From positions 1 through 64,000 of the forward strand of contig NZ_NTGA01000021.1 in assembly GCF_002289575.1 (NCBI RefSeq): 64,000 bases of DNA, read 5' to 3'. A program made the position numbers and the translations under genes. Shown here one piece after another: positions 50,713-59,236 of this stretch (positions are counted from its first letter, which is position 1; each line of letters opens with the position of its first letter). The stretch comes from Dietzia natronolimnaea (GTDB lineage: Bacteria; Actinomycetota; Actinomycetes; Mycobacteriales; Mycobacteriaceae). Below the pieces are notes generated by a model, which was not told the origin of the DNA, did not search any database, and worked only from the letters and a program-made list of their open reading frames with translations.

Positions 50713-51147
50713 ATGCATGGAGGACTTGTCTGGCTCGCAGTAGCGGTGTTGCTCGCCGCCGGTGAGGCGGCGGGGGGCGAACTCTTCCTCATCATGCTCG
50801 CCGGAGGCGCGCTCGGTGGCGCGGCAGCGGCCGCGCTCGGCGCCCCGCTGTGGGGACAGGCCCTGGCGTTCGCACTCGTCTCGATCATCCTCGTCGCGGG
50901 TGTCCGCCCCGTCGTCCGCCGCCGCATGCTGGCCGCGCTCCCCGAGCACGACACCAATACCGCTGCGCTGACCGGACGCGACGGCACCGTGGTCGAGTCG
51001 ATCGGGCCGTCCGGCGGCCTGGTGGAGATCGCCGGTGATACGTGGACGGCGCGCCCGCTCATCGAAGGCGAGACGTTCGACGCCGGGGACAAGGTCCTCG
51101 TGCATGAGATCGACGGAGCCACGGCGATCGTCGTGCGTGGAATCTAG
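50713..51147 (+). CDS. NfeD-family membrane protein
   Basis: 144 aa, ATG. Three N-terminal helices (WLAVAVLLAAGEAAGG, LIMLAGGALGGAAAAALG, ALAFALVSIILVAGV) and a C-terminal OB-fold domain (ALTGRDGTVVESIGPSGGLVEIAGDTWTARP). Partner of SPFH proteins in bacterial membrane microdomains. The SPFH gene starts 51 nt downstream on the same strand, so one operon. Confidence 0.9.
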   Translation: MHGGLVWLAVAVLLAAGEAAGGELFLIMLAGGALGGAAAAALGAPLWGQALAFALVSIILVAGVRPVVRRRMLAALPEHDTNTAALTGRDGTVVESIGPSGGLVEIAGDTWTARPLIEGETFDAGDKVLVHEIDGATAIVVRGI

Positions 51148-51198
51148 AGCACGCGGGTCAGACACACAGCCGACAGCACGACACAATTGGAGGGAACC

Positions 51199-52503
51199 AT
51201 GGAAGGCTTGATCTTCCTCGCCGTCATCGTCATCCTGATCGCCTCGGTGGTGGTGAGTTCCGTGAAGCTCATCCCGCAGGCGGAGGCCGCGGTCATCGAG
51301 CGGCTCGGGCGATATCAGCGGACCGCGAGCGGTCAGCTCACGCTGATCATCCCGTTCATCGACCGCGTGCGCGCCAAGGTGGACCTGCGCGAGCGGGTCG
51401 TGACCTTCCCGCCCCAGTCGATGATCACCGAGGACAACCTGACGCTGAGCATCGACACTGTCGTCTACTTCCAGGTCACCGACCCGAAGTCGGCGGTCTA
51501 CGAGATCAACAACTACATCATCGCCGTGGAGCAGCTCGCCACCACCACCCTGCGCAACGTCGTGGGCGGCCTGACCCTCGAGCAGACCCTGACCAGCCGC
51601 GACATGATCAACAAGCAGCTGCGCGGGGTGTTGGACTCGGAGACCGGCCGGTGGGGCCTGCGGGTGGCCCGGGTCGAGCTGCGGTCGATCGATCCGCCGC
51701 CCTCCATCCAGGACTCGATGGAGAAGCAGATGCGTGCGGACCGCGAGAAGCGCGCGACCATCCTCACCGCCGAGGGCCAGCGCGAAGCCGCGATCACCAC
51801 CGCGCAGGGCGCCAAGCAGGCCGCCATCCTCGACGCCGAGGGCAACAAGCAGGCCGCGATCCTGTCCGCCGAGGCCGACCGCCAGTCGCGGATGCTGCGT
51901 GCCCAGGGTGAGCGGGCTGCCCGGTACCTCGTGGCCGAGGGTCAGGCCGCGGCCATCGCCCGCGTCAACGCGGCGGTCAAGGCCTCGAAGCCCACCCCCG
52001 AGATGCTCGCCTACCAGTACGTGCAGAACCTGCCGGAGATGGCCAAGGGCGATGCCGCGACGATGTGGATGATCCCGTCGCAGTTCGGCGATTCGCTGGA
52101 GAACTTCGCCAAGGCCGTGGCCAAGAAGGACGACGACGGCGTGTTCCGCTACGAGCCCGCCGACGTGGACACGGATGCGGATCTGCCGTCCGCGCCCGAC
52201 GAGTGGTTCGACACGTCCACCGACCCGGAGATCGCCCGCTCCGTGGCCGCCGCGGAGGCCGCCGCCAAGGGGACGACCTCGGTCATGGACGAGGAGCCGC
52301 GCAAGGCCAAGCCCAAGCCCGGCGTGTTCGACATGGTGCCGGAGTCCGAGGGCGGGGCTGCTCCCGACGACACGCCCGCCCTGTCCGGCCCGCAGGGGGC
52401 GCAGCCGGGTCAGCCCACCGGCATCGACCCCGCCGCGGGGCTCGACACCGATCTGCACCAGGGCGGATACCCGATCGACGAGACCGGTCGCGACCGTCCC
52501 TGA
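51199..52503 (+). CDS. SPFH/band-7 (stomatin/QmcA) protein
   Basis: 434 aa; ATG with GGAGGGA ribosome site. N-terminal helix (LIFLAVIVILIASVVVS), PHB domain (PQAEAAVIERLGRYQR... RERVVTFPPQSMITEDNLTLSID), then a heptad-rich coiled coil (TAEGQREAAITTAQGAKQAA). The C-terminal ~110 residues are an acidic/Pro tail unusual for stomatins (KPKPGVFDMVPESEGG). Organises lipid-raft-like microdomains and quality control. Coupled to NfeD. Confidence 0.92.
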   Translation: MEGLIFLAVIVILIASVVVSSVKLIPQAEAAVIERLGRYQRTASGQLTLIIPFIDRVRAKVDLRERVVTFPPQSMITEDNLTLSIDTVVYFQVTDPKSAVYEINNYIIAVEQLATTTLRNVVGGLTLEQTLTSRDMINKQLRGVLDSETGRWGLRVARVELRSIDPPPSIQDSMEKQMRADREKRATILTAEGQREAAITTAQGAKQAAILDAEGNKQAAILSAEADRQSRMLRAQGERAARYLVAEGQAAAIARVNAAVKASKPTPEMLAYQYVQNLPEMAKGDAATMWMIPSQFGDSLENFAKAVAKKDDDGVFRYEPADVDTDADLPSAPDEWFDTSTDPEIARSVAAAEAAAKGTTSVMDEEPRKAKPKPGVFDMVPESEGGAAPDDTPALSGPQGAQPGQPTGIDPAAGLDTDLHQGGYPIDETGRDRP

Positions 52504-52548
52504 ACGGATCCGGCCGGGTTCCGGGCGCCGCCACGACCACTGGAAGTA

Positions 52549-52560
52549 ACATGCCCATGT
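52549..52560. promoter_or_regulatory. palindrome overlapping the second TetR start codon
   Basis: ACATG-CC-CATGT, perfect 5-bp arms, at 52549-52560 with the GTG start (52559) inside it, in a 55-nt gap after the SPFH stop. Possible autoregulatory site or leaderless-promoter feature. Confidence 0.35.
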
Positions 52561-53203
52561 GGCACGTAACAGTGGACGCGGTGGCGCCCAGCCACCCGAT
52601 GACGAGGACATCCGCCTGATCGAGGCGGCGGCCTCGGTCATCGCGGAGCGTGGCATCAAGGGCGCGAGCACCGACGACATCGCCCGGGCGGCCGGGGTCA
52701 CGAGGGTGACCCTGTATCGCCGGCTCGGTCCACGCGAACAGATCCTGCGTGCCCTGTACGCCCATGAGGCGCAGCGCCTGATGATGTCGGTCATCGCACG
52801 GTTCACCCCGTTCGAGTCCCTCGAGTGGGACCCCGTCAGACACGTCGAGGACCTTCTCGTCGGCACCGTCTTCGACATCCGGAGAAGCGAGATCCTCCAG
52901 CGCATCGTCGAGGTGGACAAACTCGAGGCCATGGCGATGCTCGCCGGACAATCCGACTCGGTCCTCGATGCCATCACCGAGATCGTCGCCGAGTTCATCC
53001 GGAGCACCTGGAACGCCGATGTCCACACCCGCCCGATGGACGCGGACGAGTTCGACACCCTGTCCCGTGAGGTCGGGAGCGTCGTCGGTCGCTTCCTCCA
53101 CTCCATCGCGGTGATGCCGGACGGACCGCCGGTCCTCGAGACCGAGGAGGAGATCCGGGAGCTGGCGCGGCGGGTCCTGGTCCCGATGATCCTGCAGCGC
53201 TGA
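52559..53203 (+). CDS. TetR-family transcriptional regulator
   Basis: 214 aa, GTG without a strong ribosome site. HTH: GIKGASTDDIARAAGVTRVTLYRRLGPREQILR (residues 33-65). The remaining helical domain has a single Trp pair (EWDP, STWN) and no strong ligand clue. Sits between the SPFH gene (56-nt gap) and the convergent epimerase gene (9-nt gap). May regulate itself via the palindrome over its start; target genes uncertain. Confidence 0.87.
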   Translation: MARNSGRGGAQPPDDEDIRLIEAAASVIAERGIKGASTDDIARAAGVTRVTLYRRLGPREQILRALYAHEAQRLMMSVIARFTPFESLEWDPVRHVEDLLVGTVFDIRRSEILQRIVEVDKLEAMAMLAGQSDSVLDAITEIVAEFIRSTWNADVHTRPMDADEFDTLSREVGSVVGRFLHSIAVMPDGPPVLETEEEIRELARRVLVPMILQR

Positions 53204-53212
53204 GGGCCTGCG

Positions 53213-54598
53213 TCAGAGCGAGGTGGGCACCTTCTCCCCGCCCAGTTCATGGGCCAGCGCGGCCCCGAGGGCGGGATAGCGGAACGAGTGGTCGAGATGG
53301 CGCAGCACCACCGGGTCGACCCTCTGGTCCGCCAGCGCGAGCTCGTCCGACCCGCGACTGCCCAGCAGCAGGCCGGGCGCGAACCCGGGGACCGGCACCA
53401 CGGTGGGACGGCGCAGCACCGACCCCAGGACACGGGTGAACTGCGCATTGGTGACCGGCTGCGGTGCCACGGCGTTGAAGGTTCCGACCAGTGCAGGGTC
53501 GACGACGGCACGGAGGTAGATGTCGGTGAGGTCGTCGAGCGCGATCCAGGACATCCACTGCCGCCCCGAACCCAATCGCCCGCCGAGGCCCGTCCGGGTG
53601 ATGGCGGCCAGAGGAGGCAGCAGGCCGCCCGCGCCGGACAGGACGAGGCCGGTGCGGATGGTGACCACGCGGGCGTGGGATCGGCGGGCGGGCTCGCAGG
53701 CCGCCTCCCACTCGGCCACGATCTCTGCCAGGGGCCCGGAACCCGGACCGGTCTCCTCGGTGAGGGTCCGGTCACCGCAGTCGGCGCCGTAGTAGCCGAT
53801 GGCGGAGGAGGACACCATCGCCGTGGCACCGTCCCGCGCGGCGACGAGCTCGGCGAGTCTGCGGGTAGGACCGATCCGGCTGTCGCGGACCGCGGCCAGG
53901 TGCCGGTCGGTGAACCGGCCCGCGATGGACGCACCGGCCAGGTGGACCAGCACGTCCACGCCGTCGAGGAGTGTCGGATCCGGGTCATCGGTGTCCCACC
54001 GGCGTTCGTCGGCCCCGCTCGCCGCGCCCCTGACGAGCCTGATCACCCGGTGACCGGCGACGCCGAGAAAGGCGCACAGGGCGGTGCCCACCAGGCCCGA
54101 CGCGCCGGTGACCGCGACGGTCAGGGTCCGCGGTCCGCCCGCTTGGGAGAAGCGCCGGACCCGGTCGAGGTCGAGGGCCATCTGGCGGTATCGGTAGGCG
54201 AAGACCGGGGAGAGCAGGGGGCCCGGCACGCGGGCGTCGACCCGGTCGCCCAGCACGCTGGTGCCGTCCGGGCCAGGGGTGACGGTGTGCTCGTGGACCC
54301 ATCCGGTCAGTCCCGCGTAGGGCTGGGAGACGCAGCGGTCCACGAACCGCTCGCCCTCGACGTACCCCGCAGGGTCGTGCCGGGCGATCCAGCGCGGGCC
54401 GAACCGCACCCCGAGGGGCCCGGGAAGAGCGGACCTCGGCTCGAGCACCGCCTCGCCGTCCCGCAGGGAATCGGCCTGGCTCACCGGGCGCAGCGGCATG
54501 AACGGCGGGGAGAGCCGGAGGAAGGCTCCCGGAGAGGCGAAGTAATCCCACGCCTCGTCCGCCCCGGCCCGGATCGTGCAGCGGAGATCGGTACTCAT
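53213..54598 (-). CDS. TIGR01777-family epimerase with N-terminal SRPBCC domain
   Basis: 461 aa, ATG. Two parts: an N-terminal START/SRPBCC-like domain (1-150: CTIRAGADEAWDYFASPGAFLRL) and a C-terminal Rossmann SDR domain with NAD(P) motif VAVTGASGLVGTALCAFLGVAGH at about 162-184, HLAGASIAGRF, and SSSAIGYYG. The fusion is seen in actinobacterial and cyanobacterial TIGR01777 proteins. Function unknown, possibly an NAD(P)-dependent epimerase or division-related protein (SulA-like). Followed by the lipocalin gene across an 11-nt gap but with its own ATG; may be in the same operon. Confidence 0.88.
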   Translation of the reverse strand: MSTDLRCTIRAGADEAWDYFASPGAFLRLSPPFMPLRPVSQADSLRDGEAVLEPRSALPGPLGVRFGPRWIARHDPAGYVEGERFVDRCVSQPYAGLTGWVHEHTVTPGPDGTSVLGDRVDARVPGPLLSPVFAYRYRQMALDLDRVRRFSQAGGPRTLTVAVTGASGLVGTALCAFLGVAGHRVIRLVRGAASGADERRWDTDDPDPTLLDGVDVLVHLAGASIAGRFTDRHLAAVRDSRIGPTRRLAELVAARDGATAMVSSSAIGYYGADCGDRTLTEETGPGSGPLAEIVAEWEAACEPARRSHARVVTIRTGLVLSGAGGLLPPLAAITRTGLGGRLGSGRQWMSWIALDDLTDIYLRAVVDPALVGTFNAVAPQPVTNAQFTRVLGSVLRRPTVVPVPGFAPGLLLGSRGSDELALADQRVDPVVLRHLDHSFRYPALGAALAHELGGEKVPTSL

Positions 54599-54609
54599 GG
54601 GACCCGCTC

Positions 54610-55308
54610 TCAGGGCAGCAGGCACAGCGGGGTGACGTCGCCCCGCCCGCCGGCCATGGGAACGGTCAGGAACGCACACGACCACCAACCACGCGCGTCG
54701 ACGACGTCACGCACGGTGGACCACTGCGCCGCGTCGAGAGCGGGTCCGCGGCTCAGCACGAACCCGGAGGACCGGCTCGGGTCGCCGACGATCGCCAGCG
54801 AGTAATCGTCCGCGAGGTAGGTGATCCGGTAGTTGACCGGCCCGTTCTCGTCCTGGAACGGCACCTGCGGGAAGTTCACGCGCAGGGAGGCGTTGGTGGC
54901 GGTGTCGCGGATCGTCGCCTCGCCCTCGATCACCGAATCGGAGCTGAGGGCCGATCCGCAGGAGTTGCGCACCGAGAGGGTGTCGGGGGAGATCCGTGCG
55001 TACTCGGCGGTGGTGTCGTTGGTGCACTGCAGCGTGTACGGCTGCGGGATCGCGGCGACCTGGTACCACGTGCCCACGAACCTGTCGGGGTCGACGTATC
55101 CGACCTGCTGCAGCTCGGGGCCGCCGATCGACCCGACCGCACTACCCTCGGGCAGCTGTAGTTGCGAGGAGCCCCCTCCGAGGCGGCCCCCGTCGGTGAG
55201 GTCCTGGGCCCCGGCGACGGGGGCGGCCCCGAGACCGGCGGCCATGAGCGGGACCACGGCGAGGGCGGTGGCGAGGAGGCGGAACCGGGAACGGCGCGAG
55301 GTGGTCAT
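54610..55308 (-). CDS. secreted lipocalin-family protein
   Basis: 232 aa, ATG overlapping the MMPL stop (ATGA). Signal peptide (RLLATALAVVPLMAAGLGAAPVAGA, cleavage near residue 34). Lipocalin signature GTWYQVAAIPQP at 79-90 (GxW), Cys95 and Cys117 in the barrel and two more Cys near the C-terminus, allowing two disulfides. Binds a lipid or hydrophobic ligand in the periplasm. Coupling to an MMPL transporter suggests it accepts or delivers the exported lipid. Bacterial lipocalins (Blc) are usually lipoproteins; here the protein is soluble. Confidence 0.88.
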   Translation of the reverse strand: MTTSRRSRFRLLATALAVVPLMAAGLGAAPVAGAQDLTDGGRLGGGSSQLQLPEGSAVGSIGGPELQQVGYVDPDRFVGTWYQVAAIPQPYTLQCTNDTTAEYARISPDTLSVRNSCGSALSSDSVIEGEATIRDTATNASLRVNFPQVPFQDENGPVNYRITYLADDYSLAIVGDPSRSSGFVLSRGPALDAAQWSTVRDVVDARGWWSCAFLTVPMAGGRGDVTPLCLLP

Positions 55309-57569
55309 GGGTGGAACTCCTTCGTGTCGGCGGTGCTGGCTGGAGCGGAGTCGTCTGCGACGGAGGTGGCGGAGCCGTCCGAGCCGTCGGGGTCGGCCTC
55401 TCCGGCGGGCGTGACACCGCGCCGGGGATCGCCCGGCCACCAGACCCGCTCCCCCACCAGGGTGAACAGAGCCGGCACCACGAGGGTCCTCACGACGAAG
55501 GTGTCCAGCAGGACGCCGAGGGCCACGATCACACCCACCTGGGTGAGCACGATGAGCGGCAGCACGCCCAAGACCACGAAGACCGAGGCCAGGACTATTC
55601 CGGCGGAGGTGATCACGCCGCCGGTGAGGGCCACGGCCCGGACCATGGCCTCGCGAGTGGAGTGCGTGGCCGCCTCCTCCCGGGCCCGGATGACGAGGAA
55701 GACCGAGTAGTCCACACCGAGGGCCACCAGGAACAGGAAGCTGTACAGCGGGACCGACACGTCCAGCCCGGGGAAACCGAGGATCTGGGTGGTGACGAAG
55801 GTTCCGAGGCCGAGTGCCGCGAGCGACGACAGCACCGTCGCGCCCAACAGGAGCAACGGGGCGATCAGCGCCCGCAACGCCAGCGTCAGGACGACGAACA
55901 CCACCAAGAGGATGAGTGGCGCGATCAGCGCGAGGTCGCGCAGGTTGCCGTCGGAGGTGTCGACGGCCTCGGCCACCGGACCACCGACGATCGCCTCGGA
56001 CCCCGGCACCTCGTCGACCGCGGAGCGCAAGGCCACCACACTGTCCTCGGACCGGTCGGTCGCCGGGGCGGCGTCCAGGGTCACGGTGATGCGGCTCCAC
56101 CCGGTATCCGATTCCCCGGCCGGAACCGCGGACACGACACCCTCGACCCCCTGCACGGCCTCAAGGACATCCGCTTCGGTGCCGGTCCGGGTGAGAACGG
56201 TGACAGGATCGGTGACGCCGGCCGGGAAGTGCTCTGCGGCCGTCTCCAGGCCGGCCACCGCCTCGGACGGCGTGCGGAACTGCTCGGTCTGACTCAGGCC
56301 GATCCGGGTGCCCAGCAGCCCGAACGCGAGGATGACCAGGATCAACACGCACGAGATGAGGACCCGCGCCGGGCGGGTGACCACTCCGGAGGCGATGCGG
56401 CCCCAGACACCGGACGGCACGTCCTCGCGGAAGCCCTCGGGGGTCGTCGGGACGGTCAGACGCCGGCGCGCGCTGGAGTCCGCGGTCACGCGCCCGGTGT
56501 CGCGCCCCGGCCGGGGGACGAAGGGCCAGAACAGGCCACGGCCGCACACGGCCAGGGCGGCCGGGAGCGCCACGAGGGCGTACGCCAGGGCGACGAGCAG
56601 ACCGACGGCCGCCGAGAGGCCGAGCGAACGGTAGTTGGGCAGGGTCGCCAGCAACAGCGTGAGCAGGGCCAGGACCACGGTGATGTTGCTGGCGACGATC
56701 GCGGGGACCGCCCCGCGGTACGCATCGCCCAACGCTTGGCGACGGTTCTCGGTCCTCCGCAGCTCCTCGCGGTACCTGGAGACCAACAGCAACGCGTAGT
56801 TGGTGCCCGCTCCGAACACCAGGACGGAGACGATGCCGGAGGTGGACCCGTCGACGGTCACGCCGAGTGCCTCGCCGACCGTCGATACCAACAGGGAGGC
56901 GACCCGGTCGGCGACCGCGATCACGACGAGCGGAACGAGCCAGAGGACCGGTGAGCGGTAGGTGATGATCAGGAGCACCGCGACGACGGTCGCGGTCGCG
57001 GCCAGCAGCCGGAAGTCCGCGCCCTCGAAGGCGGCGGCGGTGTCGGCCGCGAAGGCGGGCCCGCCGGTTAGCTGTGCCTCCAGGCCGGGATCCAGGCCCT
57101 CGGCGACCGCGGCACGCATGTCGCGGACCAGCTCACTGCCCTGCTCGTTGGAGATCGACTCGACGTCGACCGGCACCACGACCAGCGCGGCGGCCCCGTC
57201 CTCGGACGGGATCGGCCCCTGGGGCGCGGCGCCGACGACCTCCGCCATCCGCTCACCCGCTCCCACCGCGGCCGCGGTCCCCTCCGGACCGAGCACACCG
57301 CCGTCCTGCCTGGTGACCACCAGCACGGCCGGCACCGAGCCGGCGTCGGGGAACTCCTGCTGGACCTGGGAGACGAGGGCGGCCTCGGAGGTGTCCGGCA
57401 ACGTCTGGGGAGCCTCGGACGCGCCCTCGGAGGACGCGAGCGCGAAGACGGCGCCGGAGACGAGCAGGACGGCCGCGAGGATCATCCAGGCTGTGAGCCT
57501 GCCCGTCAGGACCCGCACCCAGCCTCCGGTGGGCGCGGGCGTCTCCCCCACCGTGCTCCGAACCCGCAT
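55305..57569 (-). CDS. MMPL-family lipid/drug transporter
   Basis: 754 aa from ATG with GAGGGAG (a GTG 18 nt upstream would overlap the hydrolase stop by GTGA). RND superfamily: first helix WMILAAVLLVSGAVFA, then an exported loop, five further helices with SILVFGAGTNYALLLVSRYREE (helix 4 with Asp/Tyr-type proton-relay region GAGTNY), repeated in the C-terminal half as LVALGVDYSVFLVIRAREE. About 750 residues is short of MmpL3 (over 900) but normal for MMPL/actinorhodin-type exporters. Exports a lipid or hydrophobic metabolite. Between hydrolase (14-nt gap) and lipocalin (4-bp overlap). Confidence 0.9.
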   Translation of the reverse strand: MRVRSTVGETPAPTGGWVRVLTGRLTAWMILAAVLLVSGAVFALASSEGASEAPQTLPDTSEAALVSQVQQEFPDAGSVPAVLVVTRQDGGVLGPEGTAAAVGAGERMAEVVGAAPQGPIPSEDGAAALVVVPVDVESISNEQGSELVRDMRAAVAEGLDPGLEAQLTGGPAFAADTAAAFEGADFRLLAATATVVAVLLIITYRSPVLWLVPLVVIAVADRVASLLVSTVGEALGVTVDGSTSGIVSVLVFGAGTNYALLLVSRYREELRRTENRRQALGDAYRGAVPAIVASNITVVLALLTLLLATLPNYRSLGLSAAVGLLVALAYALVALPAALAVCGRGLFWPFVPRPGRDTGRVTADSSARRRLTVPTTPEGFREDVPSGVWGRIASGVVTRPARVLISCVLILVILAFGLLGTRIGLSQTEQFRTPSEAVAGLETAAEHFPAGVTDPVTVLTRTGTEADVLEAVQGVEGVVSAVPAGESDTGWSRITVTLDAAPATDRSEDSVVALRSAVDEVPGSEAIVGGPVAEAVDTSDGNLRDLALIAPLILLVVFVVLTLALRALIAPLLLLGATVLSSLAALGLGTFVTTQILGFPGLDVSVPLYSFLFLVALGVDYSVFLVIRAREEAATHSTREAMVRAVALTGGVITSAGIVLASVFVVLGVLPLIVLTQVGVIVALGVLLDTFVVRTLVVPALFTLVGERVWWPGDPRRGVTPAGEADPDGSDGSATSVADDSAPASTADTKEFHP

Positions 57570-57583
57570 CGTCTCCCTCGCCC

Positions 57584-58393
57584 TCACGCGTTGTATTCGG
57601 AGAGGAACGCCTCAAGGATGGCGTTGACCTCGTCCGGCCGTTCCATCGTCGGCGAATGCCCCGCACCGGGGATCTCGTGGAACCTCGTGTCGGCGATGAG
57701 ATCGGCTATCCGGCGCGACTTGTCGGGCGGCGTGGCGGCGTCCTCCGCACCCACCACGACCAGCGTCGGGGCGATGATCCGGATGGCCTCGTCCTCACAC
57801 GGGTCACGGTCTGCCACCGAGTTGATGGCCCGGACCAGGCCGGCGCGGTCGGTGCGTTCGAGCATCGCCATCCACTCGTCGACCCACGGGGCCGAAAGGT
57901 TGCGGTCCGCGAGCATGATCGGGGCCACCCGTGACCGCAGGGGTCTGATGCCCGCGAGTCGGTACACCGTGGACAGTGTCTTGTACTTGCTGCGGTTGGC
58001 CGGCTCCTCCGCGGTGGCCGCGGAATCGAGGAGCGTGAGCGAGTGGACTACCTCGGGGTTGCGGGCAGCGAGCCGCATCCCCACGAAGCCGCCCATGGAC
58101 AGGCCGACGAAGTTCACCACGGGGATCTGCAGGTGCCGGAGGAGCTCGGAGACGTCCACGGTCAGCGTGTCCATGTCGTAGCCGCCGAGCGCGCGGGGCG
58201 AGTCACCCTGCCCGCGGAAGTCGATGCTCACGCACCGGTACCTGTCGCGCAGGTGAGCGATCTGGTGCTGGAACATCCACCCAGAGAAGAGGAGACCGTG
58301 GGCGAAGAACACCACGGGTGCGTCCTCCCGTCCGGCGGGGACGCCGGTGTCGGTATAGGCGATGGTCGTGTGACCGCGCTGGAATGTGGGCAT
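57584..58393 (-). CDS. alpha/beta hydrolase
   Basis: 269 aa, ATG with AGGAGA. Oxyanion AHGLLFSG, FRGQGDSPR, nucleophile VGLSMGGFVG (GLSMG), acid in GAEDAATPP and His in GAGHSPTMERP. Canonical soluble lipase/esterase-like catalytic triad. Probably the first gene of hydrolase-MMPL-lipocalin, so its substrate may be the lipid that the MMPL handles (or its activated precursor). No signal peptide. Confidence 0.88.
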   Translation of the reverse strand: MPTFQRGHTTIAYTDTGVPAGREDAPVVFFAHGLLFSGWMFQHQIAHLRDRYRCVSIDFRGQGDSPRALGGYDMDTLTVDVSELLRHLQIPVVNFVGLSMGGFVGMRLAARNPEVVHSLTLLDSAATAEEPANRSKYKTLSTVYRLAGIRPLRSRVAPIMLADRNLSAPWVDEWMAMLERTDRAGLVRAINSVADRDPCEDEAIRIIAPTLVVVGAEDAATPPDKSRRIADLIADTRFHEIPGAGHSPTMERPDEVNAILEAFLSEYNA

Positions 58394-58473
58394 CGTGGCT
58401 CTCCTGACAGTGGGACGGCCACCGGGTCCGGCCGCCACAGACGTACGTTACGGCGGCTGGCGCCGCCTTTTCG

Positions 58474-59220
58474 TCACCTCAGGGTGATCAGACCCCGCGG
58501 GTCCTCCGGCCCGGCGGCCCGCTCCAGGTGCTGGTGCTCGTTGACCGCGATGCAGGTCATCCCGCCGCGACCCACCACGACGCGGGCCACCCCCGTGTTG
58601 ACGGTCACGCGTTGCAGGCGAGTCCACAACCCCACGACGCCCTCCGGGTCGGCCAACAGGCCCGCGACCGCCAGCGAGATCGTCCCCGCTGAGCTCACCA
58701 CCACCGTCGTGCGCCCGGACCCGGACCGCGTCGCCGCGTCCGCGATCGCCGCGTTCGCGGCCGCCCGGTAGGTCTCGAACGCCTCGAGCCCGGCCCAGTG
58801 CCCGAGCGCGGCGTCGAGCTGACGTTGGAACGCCTGCTTGGCCTCGTCCGAGGAGCCCGCCGAATCGAGGGTGCCGCGACCGGCACTCACCCCGGCGGCC
58901 CGGGCCGCGGTGAGCACCTCGTCGGCGTCGTACTCGGCCCAGCGGTCGTCGGACTCGACCGGGCAGTCCCACCCGGCGCCCGCTCGCGGGCCGTAGCACG
59001 GGTCCTCCTGCAGCGCGGCTCGCAGGCCTCTCACCAGTCCCTGCGCGGTCTCGCGTTGACGCCGGAGCCCACCGTGGATGACCACGTCGGGCCGCAGCCC
59101 GCGGGCCGCCATGTCCCGGCCGGTGAGCTCAGCCTGGAGGTGGCCGGTCTCGGAGAGCCGGTCGTAGTCACCGCTTCCGAAGGAGGCCTGGCCGTGCCGG
59201 ACCAGATGGATGGCCCCCAT
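58474..59220 (-). CDS. histidine phosphatase (phosphoglycerate mutase-like)
   Basis: 248 aa, ATG. RHG motif LVRHGQASFGSGDYDRLSETG (catalytic His11 region), then VIHGGLRRQRETAQG with the second Arg, SSAGTISL with the second His absent (usually SHG: here SAG), so the catalytic site may be modified. Could dephosphorylate a small molecule or be a regulatory pseudoenzyme. Downstream of the phosphotransferase by 16 nt; same operon as the acyl-CoA dehydrogenase. Confidence 0.85.
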   Translation of the reverse strand: MGAIHLVRHGQASFGSGDYDRLSETGHLQAELTGRDMAARGLRPDVVIHGGLRRQRETAQGLVRGLRAALQEDPCYGPRAGAGWDCPVESDDRWAEYDADEVLTAARAAGVSAGRGTLDSAGSSDEAKQAFQRQLDAALGHWAGLEAFETYRAAANAAIADAATRSGSGRTTVVVSSAGTISLAVAGLLADPEGVVGLWTRLQRVTVNTGVARVVVGRGGMTCIAVNEHQHLERAAGPEDPRGLITLR

Positions 59221-59236
59221 CAGAGACCACTGCCCT

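Noticed and set aside
50446-53988. 1180-aa minus-strand open frame across NfeD, SPFH and TetR
   Set aside because: Low-complexity composition, no domains, and the + strand genes beneath have clear motifs and ribosome sites.
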